A stretch of DNA of 64,000 nucleotides from contig CAKRQP010000002.1 in the NCBI GenBank assembly GCA_934393555.1, positions 11,659 through 75,658 of the forward strand, in the 5' to 3' direction. Position numbers and translations under genes: made by a program. Under the pieces are notes generated by a model, which saw nothing but the letters and a program-made list of their open reading frames with translations, was not told the DNA's origin and did not search any database. How positions within the stretch are numbered: the first letter of the stretch is position 1; each line of letters begins with the position of its first letter. Source of the DNA: Limivivens sp934393555 (GTDB lineage: Bacteria > Bacillota > Clostridia > Lachnospirales > Lachnospiraceae). Below are positions 35,349 to 42,472 of the stretch, one piece after another.

Positions 35349-37172
35349 TCAGACCAGCAGCTTCTGGGATTCCTCTTCGGTGAACTGCCGGCGCACCAGC
35401 TGGTAATAATAGCCTTTTTTCTCCAGAAGTTCCAGATGCCTGCCCTGTTCGATGATCTTTCCATCCTTTACGACAAGGATCAGGTCCGCATTGCGGATCG
35501 TGGAAAGACGATGGGCGATCAGAAATGAAGTCCTTCCTTTCAGGATCTTATCCGTTGCCTGCTGGATCAACTGCTCCGTCTGGGTATCAATGGAAGAGGT
35601 CGCCTCATCCAGCACAAAGATCCTCGGATCAGCCAGAACGGCTCTTGCAAAAGAGATCAGCTGTTTTTCGCCTGTGGAAAGCCGATCTCCGCCTTCTCCC
35701 ACATCACTTTGATAACCAAGCTCCATTTTTTCCACCACCTGATCCGCATGAACTGCCCTGGCAGCGGCGATCACTTCTTCCTCTGTGGCGTCCAGTCGTC
35801 CGTACCGGATGTTTTCCATGACACTTCCGGAAAACAGATGCGGATTCTGAAGCACATAGCCAAGACTGCTGTGCAGCCAGAGCTGGCTCCGTTCCCGGTA
35901 ATCCTTTCCGTCAATGAGGATCTGTCCGCCGGTCGGTTCAAAAAACCGGCAGGCCAGATTCACCAGAGTACTCTTTCCGGCGCCCGTTTCCCCGACGATC
36001 GCAACATTGGTCCCTGCCGGGATCTTCAGATTGAAGTGGCTCAGGATCTCTTCTTTTCCGTCCGGATAGTGGAAGCTGACATCACGAAACTCAATATCGC
36101 CCCGGATGGGCTCCCAGTTTTCTTTCTTCGGAAAAAAGCTGTCTCCGTACTTTTCGGTCACCTCCGGAGAATCCACCACCTGCGGTTCCTCATCCAGAAG
36201 ACCGGTGACACGCTCGATATTGGCCTGTGCAGAAATAAACTCTGCCAGATTTCTCGCCATCTGCTGGATCGGTTCAAAAATACCCACCGCATAGGTCGTA
36301 AATGCGGACAGCGTTCCGATAAGCATGGCATGTTCAAACACCTGCATACCGCCCCTGGCCAGGACAATGGCCGTTGCAAGTGAACCGCAGAAAAGCACCA
36401 GCGGAAGGTAAACCGCACTGAGACGGGCCGCCCGGATGGATGCCGTCCGCATTTCTCCTGTGATCTCCTGAAATTCCCCATAGGTTTTCTCTTCCACCAC
36501 CAGTGATTTTGCCGTCTTGGCTCCCATGATCCCTTCGTTGTAGGCACTTGTGATCCTGGAATTGATCTTACGCACCTGCCGGTTCCATTTCAGGATCCGG
36601 TTCTGGAAATAATAGGTCAGAAGGGCGATCGCCGGAACAACCAGCATAATGATCAGGGCAAGCTTCCAGTTCAGGAAAAGCATAGCCACAAAAACGCCCA
36701 GTACATAGGTGAGCGCCCAGAGAAGATCCACAAAGTTCCAGGCGATCAGACCTGCGATCTTACCGGTATCGTTCATGACCCTGGACAACATATAACCCAC
36801 AGGTGTCACATTGTAATAAGAAAAAGACAATGTCTGCAGATGTACGAACAGAGCACGCTTCATATCCTTTCCCAGGCTCATCTCGATCCGCATGCTGCCC
36901 CTGGTGAAGGCGATCACCGATGCGCCCTGAAGGGCAATGGCCGCAATATAGACCACTGCAAAAATCCCTATGCCGGACAGCGTATTTCCCTCAATGAAAT
37001 GATTGATGGCAAATCTCTGAAACAGCGGAAGTACGATGTCGATCAGGGAACAGAAAAAGTTCATGACAAGGATCATGACCACTGTTTTTTTATAGGGCTT
37101 TAAGAACGGAAAGATCCGTTTCCAGATCGCATAATCAAAGGATTTTGTATATTCTTTTTCTTCCAGCCTCAC
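35349..37172 (-). CDS. Heterodimeric ABC exporter, subunit B (consensus Walker B, altered signature)
   Basis: 607 residues: six membrane helices (about 30-310) and an ABC domain. Walker A GETGAGKST is at 394-402 and Walker B FVLDEATSS with the catalytic Glu at 523. The signature is LSTGEKQ (498-504) instead of LSGGQ. Its partner has the opposite pattern, as in BmrCD and TM287/288 heterodimers, so only one of two ATP sites should be fully active. It is a multidrug, lipid or peptide exporter by family; the substrate is unknown. The GTG start overlaps the partner's stop (GTGA). Confidence 0.93.
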   Translation of the reverse strand: MRLEEKEYTKSFDYAIWKRIFPFLKPYKKTVVMILVMNFFCSLIDIVLPLFQRFAINHFIEGNTLSGIGIFAVVYIAAIALQGASVIAFTRGSMRIEMSLGKDMKRALFVHLQTLSFSYYNVTPVGYMLSRVMNDTGKIAGLIAWNFVDLLWALTYVLGVFVAMLFLNWKLALIIMLVVPAIALLTYYFQNRILKWNRQVRKINSRITSAYNEGIMGAKTAKSLVVEEKTYGEFQEITGEMRTASIRAARLSAVYLPLVLFCGSLATAIVLARGGMQVFEHAMLIGTLSAFTTYAVGIFEPIQQMARNLAEFISAQANIERVTGLLDEEPQVVDSPEVTEKYGDSFFPKKENWEPIRGDIEFRDVSFHYPDGKEEILSHFNLKIPAGTNVAIVGETGAGKSTLVNLACRFFEPTGGQILIDGKDYRERSQLWLHSSLGYVLQNPHLFSGSVMENIRYGRLDATEEEVIAAARAVHADQVVEKMELGYQSDVGEGGDRLSTGEKQLISFARAVLADPRIFVLDEATSSIDTQTEQLIQQATDKILKGRTSFLIAHRLSTIRNADLILVVKDGKIIEQGRHLELLEKKGYYYQLVRRQFTEEESQKLLV

Positions 37173-38953
37173 GCCTGTTTCCCTCCTTCCAGGATCCGGA
37201 TGTCACTGTTCATCTGGATCTCATAAATATCACGGTAAATGCCTTCCTGACAGATCAGCTCTTCATGGGTCCCAAGTTCACAGATCCTTCCCTTGTCCAT
37301 GACCAGAATAAGATCTGCCTGTTTCAGAGAATTGATCCTGTGAGAGATCAGAAGCACCGTGGCCTTTTCCATCTCTTCTTTCAGGGCATGGCGGATCTTC
37401 GCATCCGTCTCTGCATCCACCGCAGAAAGAGAGTCATCAAAAACCAGGATCGGTGCTTTCATCATCAGTGTCCGGGCAATGGCTACACGCTGTTTCTGCC
37501 CGCCGGAAAGAGTCACGCCCCGTTCCCCCACAATGGTATCATAGCCGTCTGCAAAATGTTCGATCGCCTCATCCACACAGGCGATCTCTGCTGCATGGCG
37601 GATTCTTTCCCTGTGAGGCGTTTCCTCTGTAATGGAAATATTTTCTCCGATGCTTCTCGAAAACAGGAAGGGTTCCTGAAGCACCATACCGATATGGCTT
37701 CTCAGATATTCCCGTTCTATATCACGGATGTCCACGCCTCCGATCGTGATCCGCCCCTGGGATGGTGGAAGATCATACAGCCGGTTCAGCAAATGCATCA
37801 ATGTGGATTTTCCGCTTCCCGTACTTCCAAGAATACCAAACGTACTTCCTGCAGGAATCGTAAAATTCATATCCTCCAGGATCGGATGCCCCTCTTCGTA
37901 GGAAAAATTCACATGTTCAAAACAGATATCGCCGGAAAGCGGCGGCCGAAGAGCTTTCCCCTCTTCTTTTTCCTCCTCCGCATCCAGGATATAGGCCACA
38001 CGCTCTACCGAAACTCCGGCTTTACTCATATCGGAAAGAATTCTTCCCAGACTCCGGATGGGCCAAGCCAGAGTAGAATTGTAAGAAACAAACGCCAGAA
38101 ATTCTCCGAGCGTCAGCTGCTGATGGACTGTCAGTACCGTTCCGGCAACCAGAACCGTCAGGATCTGAAGACCCGTGATAAAATCACCGGTAGCCCAGTA
38201 AGCGCTCATGATCTTTCCCAGATGGATCCAAAGACCGGCAAAATGTTCATTTCTCTCATCGAACCGGTCGATCTCATATTTCTCTCTTCCGAACGCCCGT
38301 ACCACGCGGACGCCTGTCAGATTTTCCTGAACCGTGCTGGAAAGGACTCCTTCTGCTTCATCCGCCTTCATAAACCGGTTTCCGATCCTGGCATAGAAGA
38401 AGCCGGAATAGCCTACCACGATCGGAATGAAAGCTGCTGACATCAGCGAAAGCTTCACATTCATGGAAAACATGATACCCAGATACAGAACCATCAGAAA
38501 CACGATACGGAACACATCCGGCAGCTGGTTACAGACAAAGTTCCGGATCACCTCCACATCAGAGGTACACCGCTGGATGATCTCGCCTGTCTGATGGCGG
38601 ACATGCCAGGCAAAGGGCAGCTTCTCAATATGATGAAACAAAGTATCCCGGATGCTCTTCATAAAGTTTTCAGACCCTTTTGCCAGTGTCATTTTGCTGA
38701 AATAGTTGAAGATCCCTGAGAGCGCTGCTGCTGCAAGGACCGCTCCTGCTGCCAGGAATAACCATCGTTTCCCCTCTGCATTGCCTTCTCCCGTCAGGAT
38801 ATGATCCACCGCATAACGGATGATCTGTGGGGTCATGGCATTACAGAACGTAAAACTCATGGAAAAAATCAGGCTTAGCACAAACAAATGAATGCTGCCT
38901 TTCAAAAACTGAAAGATCACCGGAAATTTTCCCGGCTTTTTCCCAGTCTTCAT
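37169..38953 (-). CDS. Heterodimeric ABC exporter, subunit A (Asp in place of catalytic Glu)
   Basis: 594 residues: membrane domain about 15-300, then an ABC domain with Walker A GSTGSGKST at 376-384, a canonical signature TLSGGQKQR (482-486 for LSGGQ), and Walker B LVFDDSLS where Asp507 replaces the catalytic Glu. This matches the degenerate half of BmrC/D-like exporters. AGGAGG lies nine bases before the ATG at 38953; an upstream in-frame start would lie in the attenuator stem. The leader ORF and terminator upstream suggest expression is induced by slowed translation, as in bmrCD. Confidence 0.93.
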   Translation of the reverse strand: MKTGKKPGKFPVIFQFLKGSIHLFVLSLIFSMSFTFCNAMTPQIIRYAVDHILTGEGNAEGKRWLFLAAGAVLAAAALSGIFNYFSKMTLAKGSENFMKSIRDTLFHHIEKLPFAWHVRHQTGEIIQRCTSDVEVIRNFVCNQLPDVFRIVFLMVLYLGIMFSMNVKLSLMSAAFIPIVVGYSGFFYARIGNRFMKADEAEGVLSSTVQENLTGVRVVRAFGREKYEIDRFDERNEHFAGLWIHLGKIMSAYWATGDFITGLQILTVLVAGTVLTVHQQLTLGEFLAFVSYNSTLAWPIRSLGRILSDMSKAGVSVERVAYILDAEEEKEEGKALRPPLSGDICFEHVNFSYEEGHPILEDMNFTIPAGSTFGILGSTGSGKSTLMHLLNRLYDLPPSQGRITIGGVDIRDIEREYLRSHIGMVLQEPFLFSRSIGENISITEETPHRERIRHAAEIACVDEAIEHFADGYDTIVGERGVTLSGGQKQRVAIARTLMMKAPILVFDDSLSAVDAETDAKIRHALKEEMEKATVLLISHRINSLKQADLILVMDKGRICELGTHEELICQEGIYRDIYEIQMNSDIRILEGGKQA

Positions 38954-38981
38954 ATCACACTTCCTCCTTTTCTCTCTCTTC

Positions 38982-39119
38982 GATTTTCCGACTGCGGCGT
39001 TTTGCGTGTGCATATGCAAAAAAAGAGCACCTCTGAATGATCAGGGATGCTCTTTGCACTGCTTATTCTGTACGCAATGTCACACGAACGCCGAAAAAGA
39101 AAGCGGCAGTCGGAAAATC
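38982..39119. repeat. Long imperfect inverted repeat around the exporter attenuator
   Basis: The arm at 38982-38995 (GATTTTCCGACTGC) is perfectly complementary to 39106-39119. Inside these, GGCGTT...GCGTGTG at 38996-39010 matches CACACGAACGCC at 39081-39092 with a three-base bulge on one side and a 13-base bulge on the other. In the transcript the distal half of the leader ORF would pair with sequence just upstream of the exporter ribosome binding site, enclosing the terminator. Confidence 0.85.
39018..39055 (-). terminator. Attenuator terminator in the exporter leader
   Basis: AAAGAGCA pairs with TGCTCTTT, and after one mismatch six more pairs extend the stem, with a small loop; seven T follow on the minus strand. 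It lies after the leader ORF and before the exporter genes, so read-through is required for expression. Confidence 0.9.
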
Positions 39120-39184
39120 CTTGAATTCAAGTTGTTGTTACTCATGATGCTGTTTTTGTAAATCTCTGTAAAATAATTTCTCAT
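39080..39184 (-). CDS. Leader peptide ORF upstream of the ABC exporter
   Basis: 34 codons (starts MRNYFTEIYKNSIM, ends SFSAFV), with AGGAGG seven bases before its ATG and a consensus promoter 35 bases upstream. It ends 25 bases before the attenuator terminator. The peptide has no signal sequence and no recognisable domain; a second in-frame Met is at 14. Position and size fit a regulatory leader like bmrB of B. subtilis, where ribosome stalling by antibiotics prevents termination. That the ORF is translated is inferred from the ribosome binding site. Confidence 0.75.
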   Translation of the reverse strand: MRNYFTEIYKNSIMSNNNLNSRIFRLPLSFSAFV

Positions 39185-39217
39185 GATACTGCCTCCTTTC
39201 TTTTTATTCTGTTATTT

Positions 39218-39246
39218 AGTATATCGGTAAGTACTTTGTCTGTCAA
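39218..39246 (-). promoter_or_regulatory. Sigma-A promoter of the exporter leader
   Basis: TTGACA (39241-39246), 17 bases, TATACT (39218-39223) on the minus strand. Confidence 0.88.
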
Positions 39247-39264
39247 GACCTTTTTCCGATCCGG

Positions 39265-40941
39265 TTACTCTTCTGACATTACATAACCTGCCAGGTTATA
39301 GGCGTGGTCGGAAATACGCTCCAGATTGCTGATGATATCCAGGAAAACCACACCGTTGGTGGGCTTACAGAGCTGTTTGGACAGACGCTCAATGTGCTGT
39401 TCACGAAGCTCTTCTTCCATGTTGTCAACCATATCCTCGTATTTTACCACCTTGGTCGCATCTGTGATGTCCGAATGCTCTCTGGCGGACATGGCAAAAA
39501 CAAAAGATTTTGTCACCAGATCCATGATCTGCTTCAGATCCTCCAAGGCCTGCTCGGAAAATTCGATCTTTGGTGTGCCGTCTTTTACATCCACCAGCTC
39601 TGCCACGTTTTCAATGTGATCGCCTACCCGTTCGATGTCACTGACGGAATAGAACAGATCGTTGACTACCATATGCTGATCCTCGGTAAGAGGAAGATTG
39701 CTGAGCTTCACGAGATACTCGGTGATGAGCTTCTCCATGTTATTGATGGTATTTTCAACCTCATAGACCTTGTCGATCTTCTCTTTGTCATAGGAAAGTG
39801 CCGCATCAAAAGCCCGCTCCATATTTTCCTGAGTAATCCTTCCCATATGGACAACCTCATGGATGGCATTCTCAATAGCGAAAGCCGGCTCTTTAAGGAT
39901 ACGGGAATCCAGATGCTGCAGGGTGACGGTCTCCTCGTCCTTTTCTTCCTCTTCTCTTTCCGGCTCGTCCTTGATGAAAAATCCGGAAAGCTTTACCAGA
40001 TAATTGGCAAAGGGGAACATCAGGATCGTCAGCACCACCTTAAAGCCTGTATGGAAGGTAGCGATACCTGCACTGTTGATCCCGTGGGAAGCAACGTCCG
40101 GAAACATCCGGAACAGAATGGTAAAGATCACAGAAAAGACCGTTACGCCGATCACGTTGAACAGCAGATGGATCATCGCTGCTCTCTTTGCCGTACGGTT
40201 GGTACCGATACTGGAAAGAAGGGCGGTGGAACAGGAACCGATATCGGATCCGAAGCTGATGAAAACTGCTGCGCTGATACCTACTGCTCCGCTGGAAGCA
40301 GCCAGTGTCTGAAGGATACCTACTGCTGCAGAGGAACTCTGCATGATCACGGTAACGACAAAACCAAGGGCGATACCCAGAAGCGGATTCGCACCAAAAA
40401 TAGCAAACAGCTCTTTGAAAGCCGGAAGTGCCGTATAGGATCTGGCAGAATCACCCATGAAATCCAGTCCGATAAACAGAAGACCAAGTCCGATGCAGAT
40501 CTCACCGATGGTCTGCTTTTTCTCCTTCTTGGAAAACATAAGAAGGAAGGAACCGATAGCCACGATCAGCGGCGCATACAGGGACGGGGACAGGGTCTTA
40601 AAGGTATCACCCAGCTGGCCTAACGATACGATCCAGGCAGTGATACAGGTACCGATGTTAGCACCCATGATGGGGCCGACTGCCTGGCTCAGATTCATGA
40701 TGCCGGCATTGATGAAACCGATGATCATAACTGTGGTAGCTCCGCTGCTCTGGATCACAGCTGTGATCAGTGCTCCCACCAGAACGCCCACAAAGCGGTT
40801 GTTTGTCAGGATCCCCAGAAGCTTTCGCATCTGCTCTCCGGCACACTTCTGCACACCGCCTGACATGCTGTGTACGCCGAACAGAAACATACCGAGACCG
40901 CCGGCAAACATAAACAGATTCTCAAGATCTTTGATCGTCAT
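39265..40941 (-). CDS. Na/Pi cotransporter family protein with PhoU-like domain
   Basis: 558 residues. Residues about 1-310 carry two Na/Pi-cotransporter repeats with the QSS signatures (AVIQSSGATTVM and VIMQSSSAAVGIL), and about 350-550 a PhoU-like helical domain (EDQHMVVNDLFYSVSDIERVGDHIENVAE, split by family pattern). It likely imports phosphate, or exports it as reported for YjbB. The ATG at 40941 overlaps the stop of the MgsA-like gene (ATGA), with GGAG nine bases upstream. The coupling with the MgsA-like gene, a phosphate-regulated function in E. coli, is notable. Confidence 0.92.
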   Translation of the reverse strand: MTIKDLENLFMFAGGLGMFLFGVHSMSGGVQKCAGEQMRKLLGILTNNRFVGVLVGALITAVIQSSGATTVMIIGFINAGIMNLSQAVGPIMGANIGTCITAWIVSLGQLGDTFKTLSPSLYAPLIVAIGSFLLMFSKKEKKQTIGEICIGLGLLFIGLDFMGDSARSYTALPAFKELFAIFGANPLLGIALGFVVTVIMQSSSAAVGILQTLAASSGAVGISAAVFISFGSDIGSCSTALLSSIGTNRTAKRAAMIHLLFNVIGVTVFSVIFTILFRMFPDVASHGINSAGIATFHTGFKVVLTILMFPFANYLVKLSGFFIKDEPEREEEEKDEETVTLQHLDSRILKEPAFAIENAIHEVVHMGRITQENMERAFDAALSYDKEKIDKVYEVENTINNMEKLITEYLVKLSNLPLTEDQHMVVNDLFYSVSDIERVGDHIENVAELVDVKDGTPKIEFSEQALEDLKQIMDLVTKSFVFAMSAREHSDITDATKVVKYEDMVDNMEEELREQHIERLSKQLCKPTNGVVFLDIISNLERISDHAYNLAGYVMSEE

Positions 40942-41330
40942 ACTTGTTCTCTCCATTCCAGATCGCCATTTGCCAGACCAAGGATCAGGGATTCCGCCGT
41001 CGCGATATTCGTCGCAATGGGGATATTGTAATTATCACAGGCACGACAGATAGCGTCAATGCTGGGTTCCTTGGGGCTGTTCAGAAGCGGATTGTAAAAA
41101 AAGATTACCATATCCATCTCATTTCTTGCGATCATCTCCACAAACTGTTTTTCTCCTCCGATGCTCCCCGGCAGAAATTTGTGTACGTGAAGCTTTGTCA
41201 CTTCTTCGATCCTTCTGCCCGTGGTGCCAGTCGCGTATAGTTCATGTTTTTCCAAAATTCTTTTGTAGGCAAGGCAGAAGTCTTCCATCAGACTTTTCTT
41301 TGAATTATGAGCAATCAACCCAATATTCAT
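40938..41330 (-). CDS. Methylglyoxal synthase-like protein with altered active site
   Basis: 130 residues of the MGS fold: ATGTTGRRIEE binds phosphate in true MgsA, then PGSIGGEKQ, MVIFFYNPL and IPIATNIATAE. Compared from memory with E. coli MgsA, His19 is kept (H8) but Asp71 is Glu60, Asp91 is Asn80, His98 is Lys87 and Asp101 is Ser90. The phosphate-binding part looks intact, so it may bind phosphate or a triose phosphate without making methylglyoxal, or act as a regulator of the coupled phosphate transporter. Annotation as an active synthase would be unsafe. Confidence 0.85.
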   Translation of the reverse strand: MNIGLIAHNSKKSLMEDFCLAYKRILEKHELYATGTTGRRIEEVTKLHVHKFLPGSIGGEKQFVEMIARNEMDMVIFFYNPLLNSPKEPSIDAICRACDNYNIPIATNIATAESLILGLANGDLEWREQV

Positions 41331-41427
41331 TCTTTTCCCTCCAGACTGAATTTAACCCGTTGTCATACAGATCTGATAATCTAAGGTGCCTTGCAGAGGT
41401 TCTGTATTCACCAGGCCATTTGATTTG

Positions 41428-41457
41428 ATTATAACATAGATATTATGAAAATAACAA
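41428..41457 (-). promoter_or_regulatory. Promoter of the mgsA-like / Na-Pi operon
   Basis: TTGTTA (41452-41457), 18 bases, TATAAT (41428-41433) on the minus strand. Confidence 0.7.
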
Positions 41458-41629
41458 TCATTTTCTCGATTTTTGTAAAAATATGTCAAACGGCAGGAAA
41501 TTCTGACAGCGGATGATTTTTCCAGTTTAAGTCTGTCTGTTTTTCATATACTAAAACTGCAATGAAACATTGCACAGGCAGTAACGAAAACAATCCAAAG
41601 AATCATAAAGTACAAGGAGGCGTTTTATC
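41458..41629 (+). other. 5' region of the SASP gene with a small hairpin
   Basis: No gene is seen. TGCAATG (41558-41564) pairs with CATTGCA (41568-41574) over a three-base loop about 55 bases before the SASP start. A -10-like TATACTA (41547-41553) precedes it; it could be a forespore sigma-G box, but I cannot find a convincing -35, so no promoter is called. Confidence 0.45.
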
Positions 41630-41878
41630 ATGGCAAATCGTTCATCTAACACAACCGCAGTCCCGGAAGCAAAAAGTGCCCTGGATCGTTTCAAAATGGA
41701 AGTCGCCGGCGAACTGGGTGTTCCCTTAACCGACGGATACAACGGAAACCTGACTTCCCGTCAGAATGGTTCTGTCGGCGGCTATATGGTCAAAAAGATG
41801 ATCGAAGCACAGGAACGGCAGATGTCCGGACAGAACAGCATGGGCAGCCAGAGCGGCATGGGCGGCTCCCAGATGTAA
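41630..41878 (+). CDS. Alpha/beta-type small acid-soluble spore protein
   Basis: 82 residues. The core ALDRFKMEVAGELGVPL, followed by GYNGNLTSRQNGSVGGYMVKKM, is diagnostic for alpha/beta SASPs that coat and protect spore DNA; EVA within it resembles the GPR protease cut site used in germination. A Gly/Ser/Met/Gln-rich tail ends the protein. AGGAGG lies eight bases before the ATG. It stands alone between its leader and a bidirectional terminator. This is strong evidence that the organism makes spores. Confidence 0.97.
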   Translation: MANRSSNTTAVPEAKSALDRFKMEVAGELGVPLTDGYNGNLTSRQNGSVGGYMVKKMIEAQERQMSGQNSMGSQSGMGGSQM

Positions 41879-41898
41879 GTCTTGCCGGAAAAACAGGC

Positions 41899-41942
41899 AA
41901 AAAAACAGGAGCGGGGAAAATTTCTCCGCTCCTGGCTTTTTT
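41899..41942 (+). terminator. Bidirectional terminator
   Basis: CAGGAGCGG pairs with CCGCTCCTG. Six T follow on the plus strand and seven on the minus strand, between the SASP gene and the convergent Lys/Ala-rich gene. Confidence 0.9.
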
Positions 41943-41947
41943 GTATC

Positions 41948-42346
41948 TTACAGCTCTACGCTTCCTGTCACATCGCCGTTTACAACATAGTAGGCTTTGT
42001 TCTCTTCCGGCTTCAGATAAACCGTGATGGAAGTGATCGTTTTCTCACCGCTGGCTTTCTTTGCTGCCTCTACGATATCAGCGCTGTTAAGCTCTTTTCC
42101 GAGATACTGAAGATATACAGACTCCTTTACAGCAGTCTTTCTGGTTCTCTTCTCAGCAGTCTTTTTCTCAGCGGTCTTCTTTACTTCGCTCTTCACCTCT
42201 TCAGCTTTGGATACTGCTTTTTCTGCAACTTCGGCAACCGTCTTTACCGTTTCCTCAACTACCGGTTCTGCTGCTTTCTTTGCAGTTGCTGCAGCTTTCT
42301 TAACCGTCTCTTTTGCAGTCGTCTTTACACTTCTTGAGCCTCTCAT
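41948..42346 (-). CDS. Lys/Ala-rich coiled protein with small C-terminal domain
   Basis: 132 residues. The first 75 are an Ala/Lys/Glu/Val-rich, histone-H1-like stretch (TVKKAAATAKKAAEP and repeats such as KKTAEKKTAEKRTRK). The last 55 form a small domain (SVYLQYLGKELNSADIV, then ITVYLKPEENKAYYVVNG), probably the DUF6465 type seen in Lachnospiraceae; that name is from memory. The function is unknown; the basic repeats could bind nucleic acid or cell wall polymers. AGGAGG lies six bases before the ATG at 42346. Confidence 0.8.
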   Translation of the reverse strand: MRGSRSVKTTAKETVKKAAATAKKAAEPVVEETVKTVAEVAEKAVSKAEEVKSEVKKTAEKKTAEKRTRKTAVKESVYLQYLGKELNSADIVEAAKKASGEKTITSITVYLKPEENKAYYVVNGDVTGSVEL

Positions 42347-42443
42347 AATATTCCTCCTCACAAATCCTTGTGTCCTGGCTTTCCTCTGTCAGCCGTCCTG
42401 TACATCTGTCTGTAAGGCCAGAACCATCATTTGACATGGTTCA

Positions 42444-42472
42444 TGATACCCCTATTTTTCAAAAAAGGCAAC
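42444..42472 (-). promoter_or_regulatory. Likely promoter of the Lys/Ala-rich gene
   Basis: TTGCCT (42467-42472), 17 bases, TATCAT (42444-42449). The -35 touches the recG stop codon. A GAACCAT...ATGGTTC hairpin follows in the leader. Confidence 0.5.

Noticed and set aside
41524..41553. Sigma-G promoter of the SASP gene
   Set aside because: A -10-like TATACTA is present, but no matching -35 at the right distance.
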